Shown here piece by piece: positions 24,566 through 33,642 of a stretch of 64,000 bases of DNA. The stretch's first letter is position 1. Every line of letters begins with the position of its first letter. The notes under the pieces are model-generated. The model was not told where the DNA came from. It did not search any database and saw nothing but the letters and a program-made list of their open reading frames with translations. The DNA comes from Paenibacillus phytohabitans. Its GTDB lineage: Bacteria > Bacillota > Bacilli > Paenibacillales > Paenibacillaceae. The translations under genes were made by a program, and so were the position numbers. The stretch spans positions 1 through 64,000 of the forward strand of contig NZ_WHOB01000027.1 of assembly GCF_013141775.1 (NCBI RefSeq), given 5' to 3'.

Positions 24566-27037
24566 ATGTCAACATTTCTATACCGCTTAGGTAAGTCGGC
24601 TTATTCCAAGCCCTGGTATTTCATCGCGGCGTGGATCGTCGTGCTCGGTGTTATAGGCGCCCTGCTTGGGGTCAATGGCATCCAGTCCAGCTCCGAAATG
24701 AAAATTGAAGGCACCGAATCACAAAAAGTGCTGGATAAGCTCACCCAAGAGCTTCCTGCTGCCGCCGGCGGCCAGGCGAGCGTCGCCTTCACCGCACCAG
24801 ACGGAGAACGTCTGGATACGCCGGAGCGTGTAGCGCTGCTCCAGAAAGCTATCAATGACGTCTACAATATGGAATACGTCATCAATCCAATGGAACTGGC
24901 AGCACAAGCTGCCGCTGCTGCTCAAGCCGCCGGCGCTGATCCTTCCGCTGCCGCTGGCCAGGCCGCCGCTGCTGATCCTTCCGCTGCCGCGGGCCAAGCT
25001 GCCGCCGCCGATCCTTCCGCTGCCGCTGGCCAGGCCGCTGCTGCCGATCCTTCCGCCGCTGCAGGCCAAGCCGCCGCTGCTGATCCTTCCGCTGCCGCGG
25101 GCCAAGCTGCCGCCGCCGATCCTTCCGCTGCTGCAGCACAGTCAGCTCCTTACGGTCCGCTGATGGCTGACGGCGCTCCGGTTCCCGGCGTTATGCTGTC
25201 TGCGGACGGCAATATTGCCCTGTTCCAGTTCCAGTTCACGGTTCAGCAGACATCCCTTCCATCGGATGTACCTGATAACATCATTGATACCGTGACTGAA
25301 GTCGAGCAGGCAGGCTCCGGGATCACTGCGATTCCGAGTGATTCCCTGAAGAGTATCCCGGCCATCGGCTCGACCGAAGCAGTCGGTGTTGTTGTCGCTG
25401 CGGTCGTACTGTTCATGACGCTGGGCTCGGTCGTTGCTGCCGGTCTGCCGCTGATCACTGCACTCCTCGGCGTCGGAATCAGTGTCGGAGGCGCGTTTGC
25501 CCTCGGCAGTCTGATCCAGATGAATGACATTACACCGGTTCTCGCCGTGATGATCGGTCTGGCTGTAGGTATCGACTACTCCTTGTTCATTGTTAACCGG
25601 CAACGCCGCCTGATTCTCGATGAGAAGCTAAGTGCCGGCGAATCCGCCAGCCGGGCACTCGGCACCGCAGGCAGCGCCGTATTCTTCGCCGGCCTGACCG
25701 TTATTATCGCCCTGTGCGGCATGCTCGTTATCGGCATCGGCTTCCTGTCAACCATGGCACTTGTAGCTGCAGCCAGCGTTCTGATCAACGTTCTGCTGGC
25801 GCTGACCCTGTTGCCTGCACTGCTCGGACTGGTCGGTGAGAAGATCGTCACCGCCAAAGCCCGGACGAAGAACACCGCTGCCGCTAAAAAAGCGCAGCAC
25901 GGCTTCTCGCACCGCTGGGCAAATGCCACAGTGAAATACCGCTGGGTGATCATTATTCTCGTTGTACTCGTTCTTGGAACAGCAGCGATTCCGGTAACCA
26001 AAATGGAGCTGGGCATTCCTTCGGGCGCCTCAGCGAACCTGGATACTCCGGCCCGCCAGAGCTATGATGTTATTTCCAAGGGATTCGGCGAGGGCTTCAA
26101 CGGACCGCTTCTGCTGGTAGCAGAGCCGAAGAACCCGTCCGACAAAATTTCGATGGAGCTGCTGGGCAAGCTGACTCAAGAGCTGCAAATGCATGATAAC
26201 GTTACACAGGTCTCTCCGATGGGCGTGAATGCCACCGGCGATATTGCCATCATCAGCCTGATCCCGAAAACGGGTCCGACAGATACAGCTACAAGAGATC
26301 TCGTGCAGGAACTGCGCGATCCGTCTTCCAGTCTAACCTCAGGGAATAATATTAATCTTGGTGTGACCGGCTTCACCGCCATCAATATTGATATGTCCTC
26401 CAAGCTGTCTGATGCCTTCCCTGTCTACATCGGCATCATTGTTATTCTCTCGCTGATCATCCTGCTGCTGGTCTTCCGGTCGATTATCGTACCGATCAAG
26501 GCAACCATCGGTTTTGTTCTCAGTATCCTTGCCACCTTCGGTGTGACCACCGCTGTCTATCAGTGGGGATGGCTGCATTCCTTGTTCGGCTTCGATACAG
26601 GGGGACCGCTGCTCAGCTTCATGCCGATTCTGGTCACCGGGATTCTGTACGGTCTGGCTATGGATTATCAGGTGTTCCTGGTCAGCTCTATGCGTGAAGC
26701 TTATGTCCACGGCCGCCGCGGCAATGACAGCATTGTTCACGGCTATGATCTCGCCAGCCGCGTTGTGCTTGCTGCAGGCGTAATCATGGTTTCCGTCTTC
26801 TTCGGCTTCATCTTCGCCCCAGATGCGATGATTAAGCAGATCGGCTTCGCACTCGCCTTCGGCATTCTGATCGATGCCTTCATCATCCGGATGACGCTCG
26901 TTCCGGCTGTCATGGCCGTCTTCGGCGACAAAGCCTGGTGGCTGCCGAAATGGCTGGACCGCCTGCTGCCGAATCTCGATGTTGAAGGCGATAAGCTGAT
27001 CGCCAAGCTGAATGCAGAGAGCGGACAGAAGCACTAG
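24566..27037 (+). CDS. MMPL-family (RND superfamily) exporter with repeat insert
   Basis: 823 residues. TM1 lies at about 18-40 (FIAAWIVVLGVIGALLGV), then an extracellular loop, five or so membrane segments with GLAVGIDYSLFIVNRQRR (proton-relay Asp-Tyr), a second loop, and a mirrored membrane half with GLAMDYQVFLVSSMREA. This is the two-fold MMPL/YdfJ architecture: proton-driven export of lipophilic compounds or lipids. Unusual is a block of six 12-residue repeats (DPSAAAGQAAAA, about residues 125-196) in the first extracellular loop, just where the porter domain should be. Second gene of the TetR operon; AGAGGAG before the ATG. The specific substrate is unknown. Confidence 0.9.
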   Translation: MSTFLYRLGKSAYSKPWYFIAAWIVVLGVIGALLGVNGIQSSSEMKIEGTESQKVLDKLTQELPAAAGGQASVAFTAPDGERLDTPERVALLQKAINDVYNMEYVINPMELAAQAAAAAQAAGADPSAAAGQAAAADPSAAAGQAAAADPSAAAGQAAAADPSAAAGQAAAADPSAAAGQAAAADPSAAAAQSAPYGPLMADGAPVPGVMLSADGNIALFQFQFTVQQTSLPSDVPDNIIDTVTEVEQAGSGITAIPSDSLKSIPAIGSTEAVGVVVAAVVLFMTLGSVVAAGLPLITALLGVGISVGGAFALGSLIQMNDITPVLAVMIGLAVGIDYSLFIVNRQRRLILDEKLSAGESASRALGTAGSAVFFAGLTVIIALCGMLVIGIGFLSTMALVAAASVLINVLLALTLLPALLGLVGEKIVTAKARTKNTAAAKKAQHGFSHRWANATVKYRWVIIILVVLVLGTAAIPVTKMELGIPSGASANLDTPARQSYDVISKGFGEGFNGPLLLVAEPKNPSDKISMELLGKLTQELQMHDNVTQVSPMGVNATGDIAIISLIPKTGPTDTATRDLVQELRDPSSSLTSGNNINLGVTGFTAINIDMSSKLSDAFPVYIGIIVILSLIILLLVFRSIIVPIKATIGFVLSILATFGVTTAVYQWGWLHSLFGFDTGGPLLSFMPILVTGILYGLAMDYQVFLVSSMREAYVHGRRGNDSIVHGYDLASRVVLAAGVIMVSVFFGFIFAPDAMIKQIGFALAFGILIDAFIIRMTLVPAVMAVFGDKAWWLPKWLDRLLPNLDVEGDKLIAKLNAESGQKH
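24938..25153 (+). repeat. 36-bp in-frame coding repeat (6 units)
   Basis: GATCCTTCCGCTGC begins each unit at 24938, 24974, 25010, 25046, 25082 and 25118 (with silent variation), an exact 36-bp period that encodes DPSAAAGQAAAA. The last unit diverges after AAAA. Array expansion or contraction would lengthen or shorten the exporter's extracellular loop without frameshift. Confidence 0.9.
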
Positions 27038-27109
27038 AATCCCTCCCCTTGCCTTAGCTTTGATGATTACTCAGGCTTTACGGAGCCCCTTCCTTACCCT
27101 TTAAAATAA

Positions 27110-27131
27110 CGGACGGCACCAACGCCGTCCG
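27110..27131. terminator. Hairpin downstream of the MMPL gene
   Basis: CGGACGGC-ACCAAC-GCCGTCCG, a perfect 8-bp stem without a T-run, just before the bidirectional terminator. Probably an auxiliary stop or processing hairpin. Confidence 0.5.
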
Positions 27132-27139
27132 CCCATAAC

Positions 27140-27180
27140 AAAAGCAGCGCCTGCAGACATTGTCCGCAGGCGCTGCTTTT
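27140..27180. terminator. Bidirectional terminator between MMPL and ECF operons
   Basis: AAAAGCAGCGCCTGC and GCAGGCGCTGCTTTT form a perfect 15-bp stem around an 11-base loop, flanked by A and T runs, so it can end both convergent transcripts. The segment CCTGCAGACATTGTCCGCA recurs unchanged in the terminator at 34937-34977. Confidence 0.9.
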
Positions 27181-27182
27181 GT

Positions 27183-28694
27183 TTATTTCCCCGCTTGCAT
27201 CAGCCGGATTACCTCAGGTACCGTAGCGGAATTAACCGCCAGATCCGCTTGCAGCTTCCCGTCATCAAGGAGGAGCAGCCGGTCACACGCGCCGCAGACC
27301 AGCTCATAATCATGGGTGATTACGAGCACAGTCACTCCGGATTCAGCCATTTCCCGGATCAGTTTGATGACACGGCGCATATTTCTTCCATCCAGTCCGG
27401 AGGTGGGCTCGTCCAGAATGATCATGTCCGGCCGGTTCATCAGTCCAACGGCAAAGGTCAGGCGCTGCTTCTGCCCGCCGGACAGCGAAGCCGGGTGATG
27501 CTCACGGTATTCCCACAAATCCAGCTCCTTCAATAACCGTTCCGCCTGCCTTGCCGCATCCGGCTCGTCTTCATGGGTCATCAGCAGCTCGTTTCGCACA
27601 CTGTCTGAGAACAGCTGGTAATCGCTGTCCTGCATCACAAACCACATTTTGCGCAGACGCTTGTTAGCCTTGCATGGCTCCCCGTTAATCCGGATGACCC
27701 CTTCCTGTTCCCTGAGCAGGCCGCACAGTGTTCTGGCCAACGTGGTTTTGCCTGCGCCATTTGGTCCGGTGAGCGCGGCGATTTCCCCTCTGTTCAGTAC
27801 AAAGCTCTGGTCCTCCAGAACCGCACGCTTAAATCTTCCAGGCGCAATATTTGCATGCTGTACAGCGATATGCTCCGGGTTCTGCTGCCGGTTCCTCCTC
27901 ACCTGTTCCGCCTGCCGGACCGTGAAGTTATCTGTGCCTTCAGAAACTACAAGTGAACGCAGACCATACGCGTCCAATTCTCTGGAGGTCAGGGCAAGCA
28001 GTCCGGCCCTGGTCCATTCTGTGGTAATCTGTCCACCGTCCATGTAGATAATCCGGTCCGCCAGCGGAAGGAGGTAATATAGCCGATGCTCGGCAATAAC
28101 GATGGTTTTGCCCCTGGCCTTCAAGGCTGACAGCATGCCTGCCAGCTCTCTGGTCGCAGCCATATCCAGATTGGCTGAGGGCTCATCCATTACGAATAGC
28201 TCCGGATCGGTAAGGCGGGCAGAAGCGAAGGCCGTCTTCTGTTTCTCTCCGCTGGATAGCCCGTGAAGCCCGCGGGAGAGCAGCTCTGTGATGCGGAATT
28301 CCTCTGCCAGCGCGGATACCCGTTCAAGAATCAGCGACGGATTCAGGCCATAGTTCTCACCGCTGAAGGCAATCTCGTCTGCCACCACAGAAGTGAAGAA
28401 TTGGCTTCTGGAATCCTGGAATACGCTGCCTGAGGTCCTCCCGAAGCTCCAAGGCTCGATCTCATGAATATCTCTGCCCTTGAGTCTGACGCTACCCGTA
28501 AGCTTGCCTTCATAGAAATTGGGAATCAGTCCGTTCAGCATCCGGGTTAATGTCGTTTTTCCGCTTCCGGACGGCCCGGTGATGACTACACATTCGCCTT
28601 CGGCTACGCTCAGATCCACACCGCTTAATTGTTCATAGGAATCATTGTATTGAAAAGATACATTTTTAAGTTCAATTATCGTTTGTATATCCAT
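27183..28694 (-). CDS. ECF-type double ATP-binding protein (EcfA-EcfA' fusion)
   Basis: 503 residues with two complete ABC ATPase domains. Domain 1 has Walker A GPSGSGKTTLTR, signature LSSGEKQK and Walker B LFVMDEPSANLD. Domain 2 (from about 270) has GPNGAGKTTLAR, LSGGQKQR and MIILDEPTSGLD. This fused arrangement powers energy-coupling-factor importers. Last gene of a five-gene minus-strand operon, 14 bp behind the EcfT gene. With the MptD-like S component it would form the importer half of the locus, while the two half-size exporter-fold genes in the same operon carry their own ATPases. Confidence 0.9.
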   Translation of the reverse strand: MDIQTIIELKNVSFQYNDSYEQLSGVDLSVAEGECVVITGPSGSGKTTLTRMLNGLIPNFYEGKLTGSVRLKGRDIHEIEPWSFGRTSGSVFQDSRSQFFTSVVADEIAFSGENYGLNPSLILERVSALAEEFRITELLSRGLHGLSSGEKQKTAFASARLTDPELFVMDEPSANLDMAATRELAGMLSALKARGKTIVIAEHRLYYLLPLADRIIYMDGGQITTEWTRAGLLALTSRELDAYGLRSLVVSEGTDNFTVRQAEQVRRNRQQNPEHIAVQHANIAPGRFKRAVLEDQSFVLNRGEIAALTGPNGAGKTTLARTLCGLLREQEGVIRINGEPCKANKRLRKMWFVMQDSDYQLFSDSVRNELLMTHEDEPDAARQAERLLKELDLWEYREHHPASLSGGQKQRLTFAVGLMNRPDMIILDEPTSGLDGRNMRRVIKLIREMAESGVTVLVITHDYELVCGACDRLLLLDDGKLQADLAVNSATVPEVIRLMQAGK

Positions 28695-28708
28695 TCTTAT
28701 CCCCCGTC

Positions 28709-29380
28709 CTAGAATACTGCAGCCAATAAGCAGGCATATGCAGCCAGCACGAGGTAATCCTGCAGGCCGAAAGCGATGCGGTGAATACTGGTTTTGGGGC
28801 CGGGATCGTCAATTCCCTTCACCGTTGCCGAGGCTGCCAGCTCATCTGAAATCTTCATACTCCTCATGAGCAGCGGCATGATTGTATATTCGTAGGTACG
28901 CAAAGGACGCAGCCAGTTCACAGGTGAGGTGAAGGAGACTCCCCTCAACCTGGCAGAGACCTGGATCGCTTCATGCTCCAGTCTGATCACCGGCATGAAC
29001 CGGAAGCAGACAGCTAACGAAATAAGCAGCCCCCTGGGCAGGCGGAGTGTTGCCAGCGCGGATATCAGCTTGCCGGAGGGGACCCTGCCCAGCGAGCCTG
29101 CACCCATCATGACCGGCATGAACCGCAGTCCCAGATAATTCAGGAAGCGCAGTGAGCTTAAGGCTCCGCTTCCTCCCCGGTTCAACAGCTCCTGCAGCCC
29201 AAGCAGCAGTGCAGCAAGAATCAGATATTTCAACACCGGGACATATATACCTTGAACCAGCAGATAGGCAGCCATGAAGAGAGTAACCATCCAGACCTTA
29301 TCCATCCCGGCCCAAAAGACAGCCACGCTCGTGACCAGCACTACAAGTAATTGTGTGCGCGGGTCAAACACTACACGCAT
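28709..29380 (-). CDS. ECF transporter transmembrane protein (EcfT/CbiQ family)
   Basis: 223 residues, with several membrane helices in the first half and at the C-terminus. The long cytoplasmic coupling helices carry the two family motifs, here SARLRGV and ASATVKGI, which bind the ATPase pair. It is the scaffold that joins the S component to the ATPases. Three bases separate it from the preceding ABC gene. Shorter than most EcfT proteins (about 260) but both coupling motifs are present. Confidence 0.88.
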   Translation of the reverse strand: MRVVFDPRTQLLVVLVTSVAVFWAGMDKVWMVTLFMAAYLLVQGIYVPVLKYLILAALLLGLQELLNRGGSGALSSLRFLNYLGLRFMPVMMGAGSLGRVPSGKLISALATLRLPRGLLISLAVCFRFMPVIRLEHEAIQVSARLRGVSFTSPVNWLRPLRTYEYTIMPLLMRSMKISDELAASATVKGIDDPGPKTSIHRIAFGLQDYLVLAAYACLLAAVF

Positions 29381-29383
29381 CAG

Positions 29384-31123
29384 CTATTTCACTCTCCATC
29401 CTTCAGCTCCCTGTTGGGTATCCCATAGCTTCTCATACAATCCGTGATGTGCCAGAAGCTCTTCATGGGTCCCCTCTTCCACCAGTTCCCCCTGATCTAG
29501 AACAATAATCTTGTCTGCATTGCGTATCGTCTTCAGCCGGTGGGCAATCAGAATGACGGTTTTGTCCGCCACCAGCTCATTGATCGCCTGCTGCACCGCC
29601 GTCTCGTTCTCCGGGTCCAGTGAAGCCGTCGCTTCATCCAGCAGCACAATCGATGCATCCTTCAGCAGCGCACGGGCAATGGATACACGCTGCTTCTCGC
29701 CTCCAGATAAGGTAGAGCCCCCCTCACCTACAGGTGTGTCGTAACCCTGGGGCAGTGCGGAGATGAACTCATGACAGCAGGCCCGCTTGGCCGCAGCTTC
29801 GATCTCTGCCTGGGTAGCCTTCATATTACCGATCCGGATATTGTTGCCGATCGTGTCCTGGAACAGGTATACATCCTGGAACACCATCGATATTTCGGAC
29901 AGAAGCTGCTCCGGGCCGGCGCTGCTGAGCGGCTGACTCCCGATCGAGATTATGCCTTCCTGAATCTCCCAGAACCTGGATATCAGGCGGGTAACCGTGC
30001 TTTTCCCGCTGCCTGACGGTCCTACCAGTGCCGTAATTGTATGCGGCTGAATCGTAAAAGTAAGATCCTTCAACACCGGCTTCTGTGCATCATATCCGAA
30101 GGTCACATGATCAAATATAATCGGCGCACCTGAAGGAATGCTTCCGCTTCCCTGCTGAGGCTGCTCCTGACGGACGTCCATAATCCGCCGTGCACTGTAG
30201 GCCGAATAACGTATCTCGCCGTAATTCATCAGCACAACCGTAAGCGGCTCGAAGATCTTGGTCCCGACCAGCAGGAACAGCAGGAAGACTGGCAGCGTCA
30301 GCTCTCCCCCTGCCAGCGAATAGCTCCCGGTCACGATCATCAGCGTGAGGCCGGAGCGGGTGAGCAGCATCGCCCCCATAATCATCGGGCCCATTATGCC
30401 TTCCAGCCGGATGGATGCCCGTTTCAGTTCATCAAAGGACAGGCGCAGCCGCTCAAACCGCTTGCCGCCCATATTATGGGCTTTGATCTCGCGGATTCCC
30501 GACAGGTATTCCTGCAGGCGGCTGGCCGCCTCATTCTTGGCCCGCACATGATTCTCGCTTAGACGGGCCTGCAGGGAATCGGTCAGCCAGAGCAGCAGAA
30601 CTCCGAAGGGCATGGCCGCGAACATCGCCAGCGCCATCCGCCAGTCCACGAAGAGCAGGCCGGCCAGCGCAAGCACCGGCAGCATCACCGCACTGATCAG
30701 CTGCGGCACATTGTGTGAAATGGTCTGCTCCACCTGTCCGTAATCGCTTAAGAGCAGATTTGTAATATCTCCAGGGTCCCGCCGTCCGAAGAAGCCCAGG
30801 GACAGGTGGCGGATATGCTCGGCCAGGCTTAACCGGCCGGAAGCAGCCAAGCTGTAGGCTGCTTTATAGGTTTTGTCGTACAGATAGGAATAGGCCGCAT
30901 ACTCCACAACCAGCCAGATCAGCAGAATCACGCTTACGGTCCACATCCGGCCAAAGTTCAGGCCGGCTTCCGGCGCCGCGAAGGAGAGATAGATCGTGTT
31001 GAAGATATCTGCCAGCAACGCAGCAGGTACAACCTTGGCGATACCGTCCAGAATGGCAGCTAGTGCGGAAGGCAGCAGACTGCGCGTATTTCCGCCTGAG
31101 ATATTATAGAAATAATGATTCAT
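29384..31123 (-). CDS. ABC transporter, fused membrane/ATPase half (YbtQ-like)
   Basis: About 580 residues: six-helix exporter-fold membrane domain (to about 310), then ATPase with Walker A GPSGSGKSTVTR, signature LSGGEKQR, Walker B VLLDEATASLD. The start at 31123 overlaps the previous stop by ATGA, giving translational coupling; the frame is open further upstream but only inside the previous gene. Paired with the next gene it should form a heterodimer. Despite the exporter fold, relatives such as YbtP/YbtQ and IrtA/IrtB import iron-siderophore complexes, which fits the Fur boxes and ECF genes here. Direction of transport is therefore uncertain. Confidence 0.88.
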   Translation of the reverse strand: MNHYFYNISGGNTRSLLPSALAAILDGIAKVVPAALLADIFNTIYLSFAAPEAGLNFGRMWTVSVILLIWLVVEYAAYSYLYDKTYKAAYSLAASGRLSLAEHIRHLSLGFFGRRDPGDITNLLLSDYGQVEQTISHNVPQLISAVMLPVLALAGLLFVDWRMALAMFAAMPFGVLLLWLTDSLQARLSENHVRAKNEAASRLQEYLSGIREIKAHNMGGKRFERLRLSFDELKRASIRLEGIMGPMIMGAMLLTRSGLTLMIVTGSYSLAGGELTLPVFLLFLLVGTKIFEPLTVVLMNYGEIRYSAYSARRIMDVRQEQPQQGSGSIPSGAPIIFDHVTFGYDAQKPVLKDLTFTIQPHTITALVGPSGSGKSTVTRLISRFWEIQEGIISIGSQPLSSAGPEQLLSEISMVFQDVYLFQDTIGNNIRIGNMKATQAEIEAAAKRACCHEFISALPQGYDTPVGEGGSTLSGGEKQRVSIARALLKDASIVLLDEATASLDPENETAVQQAINELVADKTVILIAHRLKTIRNADKIIVLDQGELVEEGTHEELLAHHGLYEKLWDTQQGAEGWRVK

Positions 31124-32922
31124 CTCTTGGTCCCCTCCCCCAATCTCCACTGGGCGGCAGAGATATGCGACTGCCACATCTGCTCATACAAGCCCTTGCG
31201 TGCCCGCAGCTCCTCATGGGTTCCGCGTTCGGTAATTCGGCCTTGCTTCACTACAAGAATCTGTTCAGCCCCCTGGATCGTTGACAGGCGGTGGGCGATA
31301 ATCAGCACCGTCTTGCCTTTGACCAGCTCTGCCAGCCCCTGCTGAATCTTCCGCTCATTTTCGGCATCGGCATAGGCCGTTGCTTCATCCAATACAAGAA
31401 TCGGGGCATTCTTGAGCAGTGCGCGGGCGATGGCCACCCGCTGGGCTTCCCCGCCCGACAGATACGTACCACCTTCCCCGATTCTGGTATCATAGCCTGA
31501 GTCCAGGCGCACGATAAATTCGTGGCAGCAGGCTGTCTTCGCAGCAGCGATAACCTCTTCTTTTGTCGCCCTCGTATTCCCCATGCGGATATTCTCCTCG
31601 ATCGTGTCGTAGAAGAGGTGCACATCCTGGAATACGAAGGAGACCGTATCCATCAGCTGCTCGGTGCCTATCTCCTGAACAGGTACGCCGCCGATCATGA
31701 TCCGGCCCTGCTGCACATCCCAGAAACGCAGCAGCAGACTGGCAATCGTCGATTTGCCTCCCCCTGACGGCCCCACCAGCGCCGTCATTGCGCCGGCGCG
31801 GGCCGTGAAGCTGATCCCCGACAGGATCGGCTTGTAATTCATACTGTCCTTCTGTTCATAGGCGAAAGAGACTTCATCGAAGACGATATCATAGCCGGAC
31901 GGCAATCGCGGCGACTCCGGTTCTTTTACCGGCTGCTCGGCAAATACCGCCTCAATCCGCTTGTTGCCTTCCACAATTTCTCTCATGCCTCCTCCCAGGT
32001 AGAGCAGCTTCAGCAGCGGGGCTGACAGGCTTGGGCTGATAAGCAGGAACAGGATCATTGTAACAGCGAACGACTGGTTGCCGGCTTCTCCACTGGCCAG
32101 CAGGATACCAGCAGGAATGGCGAAGACAAACAACGAGCCGATAAGTACAAAAAACAGGCTGTAAGAAGTCTTGCACAAATTCGTAATCCGCAGTGAAATA
32201 TCGCGGTACCGGGTCACTGCATCCCGGAAGGTGAGGAAGGAATCTGCGGCAATGCCGAATACCTTAACGGCAGGCATTCCTCTCACATACTCCACACCTG
32301 TTGCATTCATCTCTTCAACGGCATACTGGAATTCCCGGTACGCCTTCTGTCCGCCCTCACTCCCGAACACTCTGGCCTGCAGCCAGAAGCCTGCCCCGAT
32401 CGGCAGCAGCAGCACCAGCGCCATCACATAATCCAGCCAGAACAAGTACCCCAGCAGCAGCAGCGGGACAATCACTGCTGATACGAGATCCGGCAGCTGG
32501 TGGGCGATAAACTTCTCTATCTTTTCTACACTGGTCTCAATAATCTTCTTCAGCTCTCCGGTAGCTGTCCGGGTATGATAACCCATCGGCACTTTGGCCA
32601 CATGGTCGGACAGCCGTACCCGAAGCTCATAGAGAATGTTGAATGCAGCGATGTGCGAACACATCCCTCCGATATAGAGGGTAATTAAGGAGCCCAGCAG
32701 CGATAGCATAGCGATAATTCCGCACTGCACAATTAGATCCTTGTTGATTCCGCCGGTATCCCGCGCATGAAGCAGCAGCTCCTCAATGATGCGGTACACC
32801 GCTGCAAAAGGAACAACCTGCAGTAAGCTGGAGAGTGTGGAGAAGATGCTGGCTGTAATCAGAAGCCCTTTTTTGCCGGCTACAGTCTTCAGCAGTCCCA
32901 GCGCCTCGGAATTTCCTTTCAT
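31120..32922 (-). CDS. ABC transporter, fused membrane/ATPase half (YbtP-like)
   Basis: 600 residues, exporter-fold membrane domain then ATPase with Walker A GPSGGGKSTIAS, signature LSGGEAQR and Walker B VLDEATAYADAEN. The D-loop with AYADAEN instead of ASLDPEN is like the YbtP/YbtQ group (usually AFADPEN), as I recall it, which supports a siderophore-related role. Start overlaps the S-component stop by ATGA and its own stop overlaps the next start, so S component and both halves are translated in a chain. Likely heterodimer with the following gene. Confidence 0.88.
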   Translation of the reverse strand: MKGNSEALGLLKTVAGKKGLLITASIFSTLSSLLQVVPFAAVYRIIEELLLHARDTGGINKDLIVQCGIIAMLSLLGSLITLYIGGMCSHIAAFNILYELRVRLSDHVAKVPMGYHTRTATGELKKIIETSVEKIEKFIAHQLPDLVSAVIVPLLLLGYLFWLDYVMALVLLLPIGAGFWLQARVFGSEGGQKAYREFQYAVEEMNATGVEYVRGMPAVKVFGIAADSFLTFRDAVTRYRDISLRITNLCKTSYSLFFVLIGSLFVFAIPAGILLASGEAGNQSFAVTMILFLLISPSLSAPLLKLLYLGGGMREIVEGNKRIEAVFAEQPVKEPESPRLPSGYDIVFDEVSFAYEQKDSMNYKPILSGISFTARAGAMTALVGPSGGGKSTIASLLLRFWDVQQGRIMIGGVPVQEIGTEQLMDTVSFVFQDVHLFYDTIEENIRMGNTRATKEEVIAAAKTACCHEFIVRLDSGYDTRIGEGGTYLSGGEAQRVAIARALLKNAPILVLDEATAYADAENERKIQQGLAELVKGKTVLIIAHRLSTIQGAEQILVVKQGRITERGTHEELRARKGLYEQMWQSHISAAQWRLGEGTKR

Positions 32923-33521
32923 CGGATAACACCCGCTTTAATGAAATGCTTGTTCAGCAGCCTGGAGGCGAAGCCGCTGCCGAGCAGCGTCATGCCGAAG
33001 GCAAACAGCAGGCTTGCAGCAATCCATGCCGGAGAGTAAGCAAAATACAACATTCTATCCAGCGTATCCGCATCAAACATCCCCGAGAGATATCCGCTGC
33101 CGTAGACATAAATGGTTACCGAGGTGCCCATGCCATAAAAGCAGCCGTAGACCGCGTACGCCAGCGATTGTCTGGTCAGCCGTCTGTACTGGGTTCCGGC
33201 TCCCCGGAACAGAACCGCTTCACCGAACAGCCCGGCCAGTGCGAAGAATACCAGCATCAGCGGAACCCCCATCAGCGTATAGACCAGTCCGTTAACAATG
33301 CTCTGCACCAGCAGAGCCCCTCTTTTGGACACCTTCATCGCCATCACCAGATACACAATCGCTGAGAAAAAGAGGCAAAATCCAGCAATCAGCGGCATCG
33401 CCGCTGCTCCTATTACAGGCGTCAATATGGAGCCGACAATGGCATTGACTGCATAAATCAGAATGCTGAAGATCCCAATCAATATGTAATCCTTGGTTTG
33501 AAGTCTTGTAGCTTTGTTCAT
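32919..33521 (-). CDS. MptD-family (Trep_Strep) ECF transporter S component
   Basis: 200 residues with five or six hydrophobic helices (YILIGIFSILIYAVNAIVGS; LIAGFCLFFSAIVYLVMAM; GMGTSVTIYVYGSGYLSGMF), the appearance of MptD/Trep_Strep S components. In an ECF system it is the substrate-binding membrane subunit that associates with EcfT and EcfA. First gene of the five-gene operon; a perfect Fur box lies 22 bp upstream of its ATG. Substrate inferred as iron chelate or metallophore from that box and the YbtPQ-like neighbours, not from the protein itself. Confidence 0.82.
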   Translation of the reverse strand: MNKATRLQTKDYILIGIFSILIYAVNAIVGSILTPVIGAAAMPLIAGFCLFFSAIVYLVMAMKVSKRGALLVQSIVNGLVYTLMGVPLMLVFFALAGLFGEAVLFRGAGTQYRRLTRQSLAYAVYGCFYGMGTSVTIYVYGSGYLSGMFDADTLDRMLYFAYSPAWIAASLLFAFGMTLLGSGFASRLLNKHFIKAGVIR

Positions 33522-33542
33522 TTCTAATCTCTCCCTGCGGTT

Positions 33543-33563
33543 AATTGATAATCATTATCAATT
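33543..33563. promoter_or_regulatory. Fur box upstream of the ECF/YbtPQ-like operon
   Basis: Perfect 21-bp palindrome, arms AATTGATAAT and ATTATCAATT around a central C, matching the Fur consensus hexamers (GATAAT...ATTATC). Located 22 bp upstream of the S-component start. Predicts iron-replete repression. Confidence 0.85.
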
Positions 33564-33642
33564 GTTACTATCGCATAAAATAGCTTTATCCGACACCCGA
33601 ATCGGGAGGATTCGCATACAGAAACGGATTATACTGATACAG

